Source: an uncultured Clostridia bacterium
GTDB lineage: Bacteria > Bacillota > Clostridia > TANB77 > CAG-508
Assembly (NCBI GenBank): GCA_934155265.1
Contig: CAKPGU010000004.1
Location: 1-64,000 of the forward strand
DNA length: 64,000 nucleotides
Direction: 5' to 3'
In this document: positions 27,303-35,940 of the stretch, one piece after another
Position numbering within the stretch: position 1 is the stretch's first letter
Layout: each line of letters begins with the position of its first letter
Notes under the pieces: generated by a model
Told to the model about the DNA's origin: nothing
What the model saw: the letters and a program-made list of their open reading frames with translations, nothing else
The model's database searches: none
Program-made: the position numbers and the translations under genes

Positions 27303-27681
27303 CTTCACTATTTACTATCATTGTTCCTATTATTACAATGACTACTCCTATCACATTTTTTATTGTTACTGTATCTTTAAATATCAAAATTGCCCAAACT
27401 ATTGACCACAATAACCCCATGGCTTTGTTCGCATACGCAACTGAAATTTCAAATTTTTTGATTAATTGTTGCCAAACTATTGCATATACTCCTAAAATCA
27501 TCATTTCTAATCCATAATATAATATAAATTGAAATGACATAAATTCTTGGCCTGATGCAAATTTGGCACAAACAGTTGATAATGTATATATTGCAATAAC
27601 TATTTGAAGAATAAAGATGTCTCTTAATTTTGTCTTCTTTTTTACTTCTACTAATTTTGTTTCTTTCTCTTCTTCGTTCAT
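27295..27681 (-). CDS. Half-size DMT-superfamily transporter subunit
   Basis: A 128-residue partner of the 27302 gene product. A charged cytoplasmic N-terminus (about 1-20) precedes four hydrophobic helices. ANKAMGLLWSIVWAILIFKD and IGVVIVIIGTMIV resemble the second half of EamA proteins. It sits 20 bases downstream of the ATP-grasp gene in the glycan-lipid operon. A role in flipping a lipid-linked sugar is likely but unproven. Confidence 0.7.
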   Translation of the reverse strand: MNEEEKETKLVEVKKKTKLRDIFILQIVIAIYTLSTVCAKFASGQEFMSFQFILYYGLEMMILGVYAIVWQQLIKKFEISVAYANKAMGLLWSIVWAILIFKDTVTIKNVIGVVIVIIGTMIVNSEDE

Positions 27682-27701
27682 TAGGAATTATTTCTCCTTT
27701 T

Positions 27702-28829
27702 CTAGAATTTCAAAATTTCATACCCATATCTTGTTGAACTATCAACAATTTTATGAGAATTTATTTTATCTATTGGACTTGCATAATAAAGATATTCAGG
27801 ATGTTCTTCATTTATTTTATTTAATTCATCTATATCATTTTGAGTAAATATAAATCTAATTTCTGCATTTTGTGGTTTAGATACCTGGATAAATTCCGGT
27901 GCTTTTCCTAAAGCTACATCTATAACCATTTTTAAGAAATCATATCCTGTTGAAATCTTTACTAAGTCTGAACCTATGCAATCTCCACCCATTCTAGCTC
28001 CAATTTCGATTATTTTTACTTTTCCATCAGGTGTAATTTTGAATTCTGCATGTGATGCTCCATTTGTAATTTGTAAGCTATTTAATCCTGCAAAAACTTC
28101 TTTTTGAACCTTTTCTAGCATATTGTTATTAATTCCAGCTGGTTGAATATGCCCTGTCTCTATAAAATGTGGTGCACCTGTTGTTCTTTTTCTTGTTACT
28201 GCTAATAAAGTGTGTTTTCCTCTATATGAAATACTTTCAGCACTGAATTCTTCTCCATCTATGTATTCTTCAATAATCGCCTTTTTCTCAAATGAAACCT
28301 CAGTAGCCGCTTCTATTGCTTCTTTTAATTTTCCAGATTCTGCTTCTTCCCAATTCTCTATTTTATTAATTGACCTACTTCCAGACCTGTCTGTCGGTTT
28401 TACTATAATTGGCATTGAAAAATCTTTTATTTTTGCTATTTCTTCTTCACTTGCTCCTGCAACTTCTGCAAATTTGGGAACTGATACTCCATTTGCTAAA
28501 AATGCTTTTCTCATTTCATATTTGTTTGTAGATAACCTTGTACATTCAAGGCTGTTTCCTACAAGGCCTAATTTGTCTGCTAAATAGTTTACTGTTAATG
28601 TTGCCAAATCTGATGCAACTGAGATAACTGCATCTGGCTTTATTTCTTTGCATTTAGCTAATATTTCATCTTTTTCTACTATACTTATTGGGTAAAAGTA
28701 GTCTGCAAAAGCTGCCCCGACTGCTCCTTCTGCCCAAGCAAATACATGTGTTTCATATCCTAGTTCTTTAGCTTTGATGATAAGTGGCATCTGAAAATTA
28801 TTTGCACCTATAATAACAATCTTTTTCAT
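27702..28829 (-). CDS. ATP-grasp ligase of unknown substrate
   Basis: A 375-residue ATP-grasp enzyme. It starts with a pre-ATP-grasp fold (IVIIGANNFQMPLI, then DAVISVASDLATLTVN), has the ATP-binding PIIVKPTDRSGSRS (about 144-157), EEYIDGEEFSAES, and the metal-binding end VKIIEIGARMGGD. Members of this group join a carboxylate to an amine or phosphate using ATP. Being between an aminotransferase and flippase genes suggests it decorates an amino sugar or lipid-linked sugar with an amino acid or other acid. Substrate not determinable from sequence. Confidence 0.8.
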   Translation of the reverse strand: MKKIVIIGANNFQMPLIIKAKELGYETHVFAWAEGAVGAAFADYFYPISIVEKDEILAKCKEIKPDAVISVASDLATLTVNYLADKLGLVGNSLECTRLSTNKYEMRKAFLANGVSVPKFAEVAGASEEEIAKIKDFSMPIIVKPTDRSGSRSINKIENWEEAESGKLKEAIEAATEVSFEKKAIIEEYIDGEEFSAESISYRGKHTLLAVTRKRTTGAPHFIETGHIQPAGINNNMLEKVQKEVFAGLNSLQITNGASHAEFKITPDGKVKIIEIGARMGGDCIGSDLVKISTGYDFLKMVIDVALGKAPEFIQVSKPQNAEIRFIFTQNDIDELNKINEEHPEYLYYASPIDKINSHKIVDSSTRYGYEILKF

Positions 28830-28867
28830 TTAGAAACTTCCTTTCTTACTTTTGGCTACTATGCTGA

Positions 28868-30001
28868 TTAATTTTTTGCATAGAATTCTTTTATTGCTTT
28901 TATTACTTTATCTTGGTCTTCTTTTGCTAATCCATAATACATTGGTAATCTTACTAATTTTTCACTCTCTGAAGTTGTATATTTATCTTCTCCATTGAAT
29001 CTTCCAAATCTCTTTCCAGCAGGAGAATCATGTAACGGAATATAATGAAATACTGCTTGAATTCCGTTTGCCTTCAAGTATTTGATTAATGCTGTTCTTT
29101 CTTCTAAGTCCTTTGCTTTTAAGTAAAACATATGTGCATTATGAGTGCTATACTCTGGAACATATTGTAATGTTATTTTTCCTTCATCTTCTAACTCTTG
29201 TAAGTTTTCTTTATAATAATTCCATGATGATAATCTAGCATTATTGATTTCTTCAGCCTTTTCAAGTTGAGGATATAAATATGCACAATTCAATTCACTT
29301 GGTAAATATGATGAACCATAATCTACCCATGTATATTTATCAATTTCTCCTCTAAAGAATTTATTTCTATTTGTTCCTTTTTCTCTTATTATTTCAGCTC
29401 TTTCAACTAACTCTGGATCATTTATTACAATAGCTCCACCTTCTCCCATGCTGTAATTCTTTGTTTCATGGAAGCTATAACATCCAAGGTCTGCAATTGT
29501 TCCTAAATATTTATCTTTGTATTTAGCCATAAATCCTTGAGCTGCATCTTCTACAACTTTTAAATTATGTTTTTTAGCAATTTTCATAATTTTATCCATA
29601 TCTGGAGAAATTCCAGCATAGTGAACTACTGCAATTGCTTTGGTTTTAGGAGTTATTGCCTCTTCTATTTTTTCTTCATCAATATTCATTGTTTTAGGAT
29701 TTACATCTACAAAAACTACTTTTGCTCCAACCATAATAAACGCATCTGCTGTTGATACAAATGTATAAGATGGCATTATTACTTCATCTCCTGGTTGCAA
29801 ATTCAACAAAATTGCAGCCATTTCAAGAGCATCAGTACAAGATGTTGTTAATAATACTTTTGCAGCATTAAATTTGTTTTCCATCCATTTACTACATTTT
29901 TTAGTAAACTCTCCATCTCCACAAATTTTTCTACTTTTGATTGCCTCCTCTATGCAATCTAATGAACCTTCTATATAAATTGGTATATTAAATCCTATCA
30001 T
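28868..30001 (-). CDS. PLP-dependent sugar aminotransferase (DegT/DnrJ/EryC1; WecE-like)
   Basis: A 377-residue aminotransferase that makes amino-deoxy sugars on nucleotide carriers. Features: IPIYIEGSLDCIEEAI at the start, TTSCTDALEMAA, MPSYTFVSTADA, VEDAAQGFMAKYK, and the Schiff-base Lys181 in FHETKNYSMGEGGA. The overall pattern is closest to dTDP-4-amino-4,6-dideoxygalactose transaminase WecE/RffA. The ATG follows AGAAAGAAGAGG. It is the third gene of the glycan-lipid operon. Confidence 0.9.
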   Translation of the reverse strand: MIGFNIPIYIEGSLDCIEEAIKSRKICGDGEFTKKCSKWMENKFNAAKVLLTTSCTDALEMAAILLNLQPGDEVIMPSYTFVSTADAFIMVGAKVVFVDVNPKTMNIDEEKIEEAITPKTKAIAVVHYAGISPDMDKIMKIAKKHNLKVVEDAAQGFMAKYKDKYLGTIADLGCYSFHETKNYSMGEGGAIVINDPELVERAEIIREKGTNRNKFFRGEIDKYTWVDYGSSYLPSELNCAYLYPQLEKAEEINNARLSSWNYYKENLQELEDEGKITLQYVPEYSTHNAHMFYLKAKDLEERTALIKYLKANGIQAVFHYIPLHDSPAGKRFGRFNGEDKYTTSESEKLVRLPMYYGLAKEDQDKVIKAIKEFYAKN

Positions 30002-30017
30002 TTTTATCCTCTTCTTT

Positions 30018-31367
30018 CTATTTCACTCTATAAGCTGGTATTACATATGCGAATATCGCTTTAAATGATATTATAATAATTAATAGCATTAACGCTATTA
30101 TTATGACATTTCGTATTTTTTCTGATTTTATGAATTTTTCTAGCACTGCTTGAATTCCAGTCACTAAGAAATATGTAAATGGTACTATTATTCCCATAAT
30201 ATATCTTCCTTGAGGTTGGAAATCACTTGCATATGAGTAATACATACTCAATAAAATCGGAATTATAATTGATACAATAAATATATAATTTAAAAGATAT
30301 TTGTTTTTTTCTTCTTTTTTATATACAAATAATTCTTTAAATTTCATTAAACATCCAACTATTCCTACTACCCAAATTGCTAGATAACAGAAATAAATTT
30401 TATGCGACATTACTATGCTATGATATCCAAAAATCCCTACAAAACTTAGTGCTGTAATTACTATCCACTTCATTCCGAATAGCATATATATTAATGAACT
30501 TCCTTCTTTTTGAACAGTCATCCTAGTTGATGGTTTAAATTTATCTAATGCATATTTGTCTCCACATTCATTTTGAGCAGTTATTCCCAAAATATCTCCA
30601 TTGTACAGCACTGCATTTCTGATGAACCACCATCCTGCAAATGCAAATGCAACAAGCCCCACAATTAAGACTTTTTGCCAGATATCTTTTGACTTCATTT
30701 TATTTGAAGTTACAGATACTAAGCAAAGTATGATACTGCATAATATGTATCCATATGCATTATAATATGTAAGTGTACAAAATCCAATTGCTAATCCCAG
30801 TAACACACAATGCTTTGTTTTCCAATTGCTTTCCAAGCCTAGAATCCATAAATAAATAATCATAGTTGTTGCCAGCACTGCTGTTGAATCATTATTTATG
30901 TACGATGCTAAAAATGCTGTTAATGGTTGAAATGCAATAAACACAACAAATAGTATTTTATAAATTTCTTTATCTTTGAATAATTTATCTGCTATTTTTA
31001 TTACAAAATAAACCGAAAGCGTCATGCTTAATGTACTTACAAGTCTTGCCGCTACCACTAGTGAAAATTCATCCATTGTAAAAATCGATGCCACTTTCAT
31101 AAATCCAGCACCTATCATATATGTCAAAATAGGTTGAAATGCATATGAGATTCCCCAGATTTGATTTCGAATTGTCTCCTCTTCACCTCGTGGAAGTTTA
31201 TTATTTTTAAAAATATATTTACATATATCCCATTTCATAGATTCATCTGGACACGAATTATATGGTTGAGATGTTGTCCAAATAAAATAATAACAAAACA
31301 AACATACTAAAAATATTGCAATAATTACACTTTTGTGTTTCTTACATTTTTCAAAAACTTTATCCAT
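30018..31367 (-). CDS. GT-C fold membrane glycosyltransferase (GT39/GT83-like)
   Basis: A 449-residue integral membrane protein with about ten helices. The first extracellular loop carries SCPDESMKWD, where the acidic residues match the catalytic acid of protein mannosyltransferases and ArnT, enzymes that use polyprenyl-phosphate sugars on the outer face. The start overlaps the GT2 gene by 8 bases. With that GT2, which makes the lipid-phosphate sugar, and the half-size flippase pair it forms a plausible complete route: make, flip, transfer. The acceptor could be a wall polymer or surface protein. Confidence 0.8.
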   Translation of the reverse strand: MDKVFEKCKKHKSVIIAIFLVCLFCYYFIWTTSQPYNSCPDESMKWDICKYIFKNNKLPRGEEETIRNQIWGISYAFQPILTYMIGAGFMKVASIFTMDEFSLVVAARLVSTLSMTLSVYFVIKIADKLFKDKEIYKILFVVFIAFQPLTAFLASYINNDSTAVLATTMIIYLWILGLESNWKTKHCVLLGLAIGFCTLTYYNAYGYILCSIILCLVSVTSNKMKSKDIWQKVLIVGLVAFAFAGWWFIRNAVLYNGDILGITAQNECGDKYALDKFKPSTRMTVQKEGSSLIYMLFGMKWIVITALSFVGIFGYHSIVMSHKIYFCYLAIWVVGIVGCLMKFKELFVYKKEEKNKYLLNYIFIVSIIIPILLSMYYSYASDFQPQGRYIMGIIVPFTYFLVTGIQAVLEKFIKSEKIRNVIIIALMLLIIIISFKAIFAYVIPAYRVK

Positions 31368-32316
31368 TGTTAGATTTTTCCCCTTTTTCTATCTTTTCTA
31401 TAATATATGGCGGTCTATTCCTTGCTGCATCATATGTTCTCCACAAATACTCACCAATTATTCCTATTGATAACATTATAATTCCAAATGCCATCAGCAT
31501 TACCATTATAAGTGATGTATATCCTTCAACATCAATCTTTCCAACAAATTTTCTATGTATAATAATTAACAATAAGATTATTGATCCAAAGAAACTTAAA
31601 AAACCTACATTTGTTATCATTTTAATTGGGAAATATGAAAAACTTATAAGTGAATCATATACTAATTTAATTTTTTTAGATAATGTCCATCTTGATTTTC
31701 CTATTTCTCTTTTCTTTCTAACATATGGCACAGTAGCTGTTTCAAACCCTGCCCATAAGATTTGACTCATTAATGACGTATTAGATTCTTGCATTTTTAC
31801 TAAGAAATCTATTACTTGTCTATCAATTAAAAATGAATCAAATCCGCCTTTTGGCATATTATGCAAAGCTAATTTTCTCATTAAAAACGCATACAAATTT
31901 GAAAATGCTTTTTGCATAATTGGCTCTTCTCTATCAGCTCTTGTAGCCAATACCACTTTATATCCTTCATCATATTTTTTCATCATATCTAATATCATTT
32001 CAGAAGGTTCTTGCAAGTCTGCTGCTTTTCTTACAGCACAATCTCCTGTACATTGTGACAAACCTGCTAGAATTGCAGCATGTTCTCCATAATTTCTAGA
32101 TAGATGAATAATTTTTATGTTTGAATCTATCTTTGCTAAGTCCTGCATTACTTTGTAAGAGTTATCTTTTGATCCGTCATCTACCATTATTAACTCATAT
32201 TCTGTATTTGTATTTTCTTTTAATTTGTCAAATACTTTTTCTTTTAAGTCTGCATATAATGGCAAAAGATTATCTTGATTGTAATAAACAGGTACTATTA
32301 TTGATATTTTTTTCAT
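31360..32316 (-). CDS. Polyprenyl-phosphate glycosyltransferase, GT2 (DPM1/ArnC-like)
   Basis: A 318-residue enzyme: GT2 domain with SIIVPVYYNQDN, MVDDGSKDNS, and VRKAADLQEP in place of the usual DADLQxP, followed by two C-terminal membrane helices (about 225-250 and 262-285) as in DPM1/GtrB/ArnC proteins that load a sugar onto undecaprenyl phosphate. I start at the ATG at 32316 behind AAAGGGG rather than at the upstream codon. The replacement of the first Asp by Ala-Ala is worth noting, as is the intact second Asp. First gene of the operon. Confidence 0.87.
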   Translation of the reverse strand: MKKISIIVPVYYNQDNLLPLYADLKEKVFDKLKENTNTEYELIMVDDGSKDNSYKVMQDLAKIDSNIKIIHLSRNYGEHAAILAGLSQCTGDCAVRKAADLQEPSEMILDMMKKYDEGYKVVLATRADREEPIMQKAFSNLYAFLMRKLALHNMPKGGFDSFLIDRQVIDFLVKMQESNTSLMSQILWAGFETATVPYVRKKREIGKSRWTLSKKIKLVYDSLISFSYFPIKMITNVGFLSFFGSIILLLIIIHRKFVGKIDVEGYTSLIMVMLMAFGIIMLSIGIIGEYLWRTYDAARNRPPYIIEKIEKGEKSNNG

Positions 32317-32390
32317 TATTTTTTCCCCTTTTTTTTTTACTTTTTGGTTCATTTTTTATGCCAATTTTTTTATCTTTCTTAACATGTGCA

Positions 32391-32419
32391 ATTCTATCAC
32401 ATTATTGCGATTGGGTCAA
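32391..32419 (-). promoter_or_regulatory. Promoter of the glycan-lipid operon
   Basis: TTGACC, 17 bases, TAGAAT on the minus strand, about 75 bases upstream of the GT2 start. Confidence 0.65.
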
Positions 32420-32437
32420 TGTTTATTTTATTAATTT

Positions 32438-32503
32438 TGACAATTTGGGGTCGGTGTTTTTTTTGACAGGGCTGTCAAGAAAAACACCGACCCCAAATTG
32501 TCA
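32438..32503. repeat. Inverted repeat of the GGGGTCGGT family
   Basis: TGACAATTTGGGGTCGGTG and CACCGACCCCAAATTGTCA enclose T- and A-rich inner arms and the loop GGGC. It lies 5 bases past the uvrA stop and probably serves as its terminator. Confidence 0.92.
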
Positions 32504-32508
32504 CCATC

Positions 32509-35337
32509 CTATAAATATTTCTTCAAAAATTTTCCAGTATAACTCTTCTCATTTCTACAAATTTGTTCTGGTGTTCCCACAGCAACAACCTCTCCTCCAG
32601 CGTCTCCACCTTCTGGACCTAAATCAATAATATGATCTGCTGTTTTTATTAAATCTAAGTTATGCTCAATTACTATAATTGAATTTCCTGTATCTACAAG
32701 TCTTTGTAAAATATCTACTAATCTATGAACATCTGCAATATGTAACCCTGTTGTAGGTTCGTCTAATATATACAAAGTCTTTCCAGTAGCACGTTTTGAT
32801 AATTCTGTTGCAAGTTTAACACGTTGTGCTTCTCCACCTGATAATGTTGTTGATGGTTGTCCTAATTTGATATATCCAAGTCCAACATCATATAATGTTT
32901 GAATTTTTTGCTTGATTTTTGGGATATTTTCGAAAAATTCTAATGCTTCTTCTACAGTCATATCTAAAACATCAGCAATATTTTTGCCTTTATATTTTAC
33001 TTCTAGTGTTTCTCTGTTATATCTCTTTCCTTTACATACTTCACAAGGTACATATACATCTGGTAAAAAATGCATTTCAATTTTATGAACTCCATCTCCA
33101 TTACAGCTTTCGCACCTTCCACCTGAAACGTTGAAACTAAATCTACCTTTTTCATATCCACGCATTTTAGCTTCATTTGTTCCTGCGAATATGTCTCTTA
33201 TCAAGTCAAATGCACCTGTATATGTTGCAGGATTTGAACGTGGTGTTCTTCCTATTGGTGATTGGTCAATGTTGATGATTTTATCTATGTTATCTAATCC
33301 TTTTATTTGCTTGCATTTTCCAGGCTTTTCTGTTGCTCCGTTTAATTGTTGTGCTATATTTTTATATAACACTTCATTTACTAATGTACTCTTTCCTGAA
33401 CCTGATACTCCTGTAACACAAGTAAATACGCCTAATGGAAATTTTACACTTATATTTTTTAAATTATTTTCAGTTGCTCCAACAACTTCGATACACTTTT
33501 TATTTCCTTTTCTTCTTTTTGATGGTACATGTATCTGCTTTCTACCACTCAAGTAATCTCCTGTAATTGAACCTTTTACTTGCTTGATTTCTTCTGCAGT
33601 TCCTTGTGCCATAACATTTCCACCATGTACACCCGCACCCGGACCGATATCTATAATCTGATCTGCAGCATACATTGTATCTTCATCATGTTCTACAACT
33701 ATTAATGTATTTCCTAAATCTCTTAACTTCTTCAAAGTTGCAATTAATTTGTCATTATCTCTTTGGTGAAGCCCAATGCTTGGCTCATCCAAAATATATA
33801 AAACTCCTGTTAGCCCTGAACCAATTTGAGTTGCTAAACGAATACGTTGAGCCTCTCCTCCTGATAATGTTCCTGCACTTCTTGATAATGTTAAATATTC
33901 TAGTCCAACATCAATTAAAAATTGAAGCCTTGCATCTACTTCTTTTAAAATCATTTCTGCAATCATTTTCTGAGAATCTGTTAATTCAAGATTTCTCAAA
34001 AATTCTTGAATGTGTCTAATTGACATATCTGTCAACTCATTGATATTTTTTCCTCCAATTTTGATGCACAAAATCTCTTTTTTCAATCTGGCTCCATTAC
34101 ACTCATCGCAATGCATATTGCTCATATACATTTCGTAGAAATCTCTCATTCCTTGAGATTTTGTTTCATTATGACGTCTTTCAAGTGTTGGAATTACACC
34201 TTCAAATGGTGCTGTAAACTTTCTTGTACCTGCATATGATGAATATTCAAAATCAATTTCTTCATCACCAGTTCCATAAAGAATTTTATCAAGAAAATCT
34301 CTTGGCAAGTCTTTTATCTTCTTATTTTTGATGTCTACTCCATAGTGTTTTCCGATGCTTTCGAAATACATTCTAGCCATAGTGTCGCCTTTTTTCATTG
34401 TACTTGACCCAAAAGCTTTTACACCATCATATAAAGTTTTATTCTTATCAGGAATTATTAAATCCTCATCCATTTTCATCAAATATCCTATTCCGGAACA
34501 CTTTGGACAAGCTCCATATGGATTATTAAATGAAAACATTCTTGGAGTTAATTCTGGAAAACTGAAACCACAATCTGGACACGCATAATTACAACTATAT
34601 AAAATTGTTTTATCACCTACAACGTCAATTAAAACTAAATTATCTGCATGTTTTAATGCAACTTCAATTGACTCTGTAAGTCTGGCTGTAATTTCTGGCT
34701 TAATAACCAATCTATCAACAACAATTTCAATTTCATGTTTTTTATTTTTATCTAGTTTTATGTTTTCCATATCAGTAAGTTCATAGATATCTCCATCTAC
34801 TCTTACTCTTGCAAAACCATCTTTTTGCAAATCTTCAAATAGCTTTGTATACTCACCTTTTCTGCTACGAACGACTGGTGCCAAAACTTGGATTCTAGTT
34901 CCTTCATCTAATTTCATAACATTATCCACAATTTGGTCAATTGACTGTTTCTCAATCTTTTTTCCGCAATTAGGACAATATGGCACACCTACTCTTGCAT
35001 ATAAAAGACGAATATAATCATAAATCTCTGTAACAGTACCAACTGTAGAACGAGGATTTTTGGAAGTCGTCTTTTGATCAATTGAAATAGCTGGTGATAA
35101 TCCTTCTATTGACTCTACATCTGGCTTTTCCATCAATCCTAAGAATTGACGTGCATATGAAGACAAGCTCTCTACATATCTCCTTTGCCCTTCTGCATAT
35201 AATGTGTCAAATGCCAATGAAGATTTTCCAGAGCCAGATAATCCTGTTATTACAACTAATTTATCCCTTGGTATCTCTAAATTTATATTTTTTAAATTAT
35301 GTTCTTTTGCGCCTTTTATTATTATTTTGTCGTTCAT
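32509..35337 (-). CDS. uvrA: Excinuclease ABC subunit A
   Basis: The damage-recognition ATPase of nucleotide excision repair. Two ABC ATPase units are visible: Walker [10 protein letters not shown] near residue 30 and GVSGSGKST near 640, each with an LSGGEAQR signature, plus two zinc modules (CPNCGKK and CDEC in the first half, CESCNGDG and CEVCKG in the second). The ATG at 35337 (942 residues) is chosen because AAAGGAG precedes it; an earlier in-frame codon lies in repeat sequence. uvrB is not adjacent. A tandem repeat element lies between its promoter (35442) and start. Confidence 0.97.
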   Translation of the reverse strand: MNDKIIIKGAKEHNLKNINLEIPRDKLVVITGLSGSGKSSLAFDTLYAEGQRRYVESLSSYARQFLGLMEKPDVESIEGLSPAISIDQKTTSKNPRSTVGTVTEIYDYIRLLYARVGVPYCPNCGKKIEKQSIDQIVDNVMKLDEGTRIQVLAPVVRSRKGEYTKLFEDLQKDGFARVRVDGDIYELTDMENIKLDKNKKHEIEIVVDRLVIKPEITARLTESIEVALKHADNLVLIDVVGDKTILYSCNYACPDCGFSFPELTPRMFSFNNPYGACPKCSGIGYLMKMDEDLIIPDKNKTLYDGVKAFGSSTMKKGDTMARMYFESIGKHYGVDIKNKKIKDLPRDFLDKILYGTGDEEIDFEYSSYAGTRKFTAPFEGVIPTLERRHNETKSQGMRDFYEMYMSNMHCDECNGARLKKEILCIKIGGKNINELTDMSIRHIQEFLRNLELTDSQKMIAEMILKEVDARLQFLIDVGLEYLTLSRSAGTLSGGEAQRIRLATQIGSGLTGVLYILDEPSIGLHQRDNDKLIATLKKLRDLGNTLIVVEHDEDTMYAADQIIDIGPGAGVHGGNVMAQGTAEEIKQVKGSITGDYLSGRKQIHVPSKRRKGNKKCIEVVGATENNLKNISVKFPLGVFTCVTGVSGSGKSTLVNEVLYKNIAQQLNGATEKPGKCKQIKGLDNIDKIINIDQSPIGRTPRSNPATYTGAFDLIRDIFAGTNEAKMRGYEKGRFSFNVSGGRCESCNGDGVHKIEMHFLPDVYVPCEVCKGKRYNRETLEVKYKGKNIADVLDMTVEEALEFFENIPKIKQKIQTLYDVGLGYIKLGQPSTTLSGGEAQRVKLATELSKRATGKTLYILDEPTTGLHIADVHRLVDILQRLVDTGNSIIVIEHNLDLIKTADHIIDLGPEGGDAGGEVVAVGTPEQICRNEKSYTGKFLKKYL

Positions 35338-35352
35338 TATTTTCACTCCTTT

Positions 35353-35429
35353 TGTCAATTTGGTGTCAATTTGGTGTCGGTGTTTTTTTTGACACCTCTG
35401 TCAATTTGGTACCGGTGTTTTTCTTGACA
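35353..35429. repeat. Tandem, same-orientation copies of the palindromic repeat arm
   Basis: Two units read in the same direction: TGTCAATTTGGTGTCGGTG plus T tract and TTGACA, then TGTCAATTTGGTACCGGTG plus TTTTTCTTGACA. A further partial TGTCAATTTGG precedes the first. Unlike the other copies the arms are direct, so they cannot form the long hairpin. All lie in the uvrA leader. Confidence 0.85.
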
Positions 35430-35441
35430 TCGTTTTAGCCT

Positions 35442-35470
35442 ATTATACTACAATCCCTTGGCTTTTGCAA
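35442..35470 (-). promoter_or_regulatory. Promoter of uvrA
   Basis: TTGCAA, 17 bases, TATAAT on the minus strand. It gives a leader of about 100 bases that contains the tandem repeat. I saw no clear LexA-type box. Confidence 0.75.
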
Positions 35471-35492
35471 TAAAAAAAATTGCCAAAATCTA

Positions 35493-35521
35493 TTTACATA
35501 AGGTATTTTTTGTAGTATAAT
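35493..35521 (+). promoter_or_regulatory. Promoter of the 35578 small gene
   Basis: TTTACA, 17 bases, TATAAT on the plus strand, 56 bases before the ATG, divergent from the uvrA promoter. Confidence 0.75.
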
Positions 35522-35577
35522 AATATTTGCTTTTAGCAGAAAAAAACATCACTCATGACATTATGGAGGTAAGTATT

Positions 35578-35787
35578 ATGACAGAGTGTAATTCGAGAAT
35601 GAATCGTCGCATCGAAGAGGTTGAAAGGTTCTTGGCAAATCCTAAAGCCGAGTCTTTGCCTATGACCATGTTTTCTGGTGAAAAACGGCGGCTCGAAAAA
35701 TGTTTCAGCGGTCGTATTGTGATCAACGCTATCGCTAAAACCGATATCGAAGGCCTGATTAAATGTAAGATTGAAAAAATCAGGTAA
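35578..35787 (+). CDS. Small hypothetical protein, likely acquired
   Basis: A 69-residue basic protein with no recognised family; MNRRIEEVERFLANPKAE is a probable amphipathic helix. The ATG follows GGAGG at 8 bases; the frame is open upstream only as leader. The leader GGAGGTAAGTATTATGACA closely resembles that of the 15520 gene (GTGAGGTAAGCATTATATG). Codons such as CGC, CGG and ATC are unusual for this chromosome. It has its own promoter and terminator. Function unknown. Confidence 0.65.
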   Translation: MTECNSRMNRRIEEVERFLANPKAESLPMTMFSGEKRRLEKCFSGRIVINAIAKTDIEGLIKCKIEKIR

Positions 35788-35796
35788 AATGTTTTT

Positions 35797-35827
35797 GGGG
35801 AGATACATTAATTGTATCTCCCCATTT
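35797..35827 (+). terminator. Terminator of the 35578 gene
   Basis: GGGGAGATACA pairs with TGTATCTCCCC around TTAAT (one mismatch at the loop edge), followed by ATTTTTATG. Confidence 0.9.
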
Positions 35828-35883
35828 TTATGCTCAATCTTCAAATTATAAAATCCGCAATTACAACTGACAAATAAAATGAT

Positions 35884-35930
35884 ACCGGGGATTTCTTTGA
35901 CATTTTGTCAAAAAAATCTCCGGTACCAAA
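35884..35930. repeat. Divergent palindrome related to the repeat family
   Basis: ACCGGGGATTTCTTTGACA and TGTCAAAAAAATCTCCGGT flank TTT, followed by ACCAAATTAAC. The outer ACC..GGT and inner TTGACA/TGTCAA match the other copies while the core differs, with compensating changes on both arms. It is the last copy before the surface cluster and lies just past the 35941 gene stop. Confidence 0.75.
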
Positions 35931-35940
35931 TTAACAAAAA

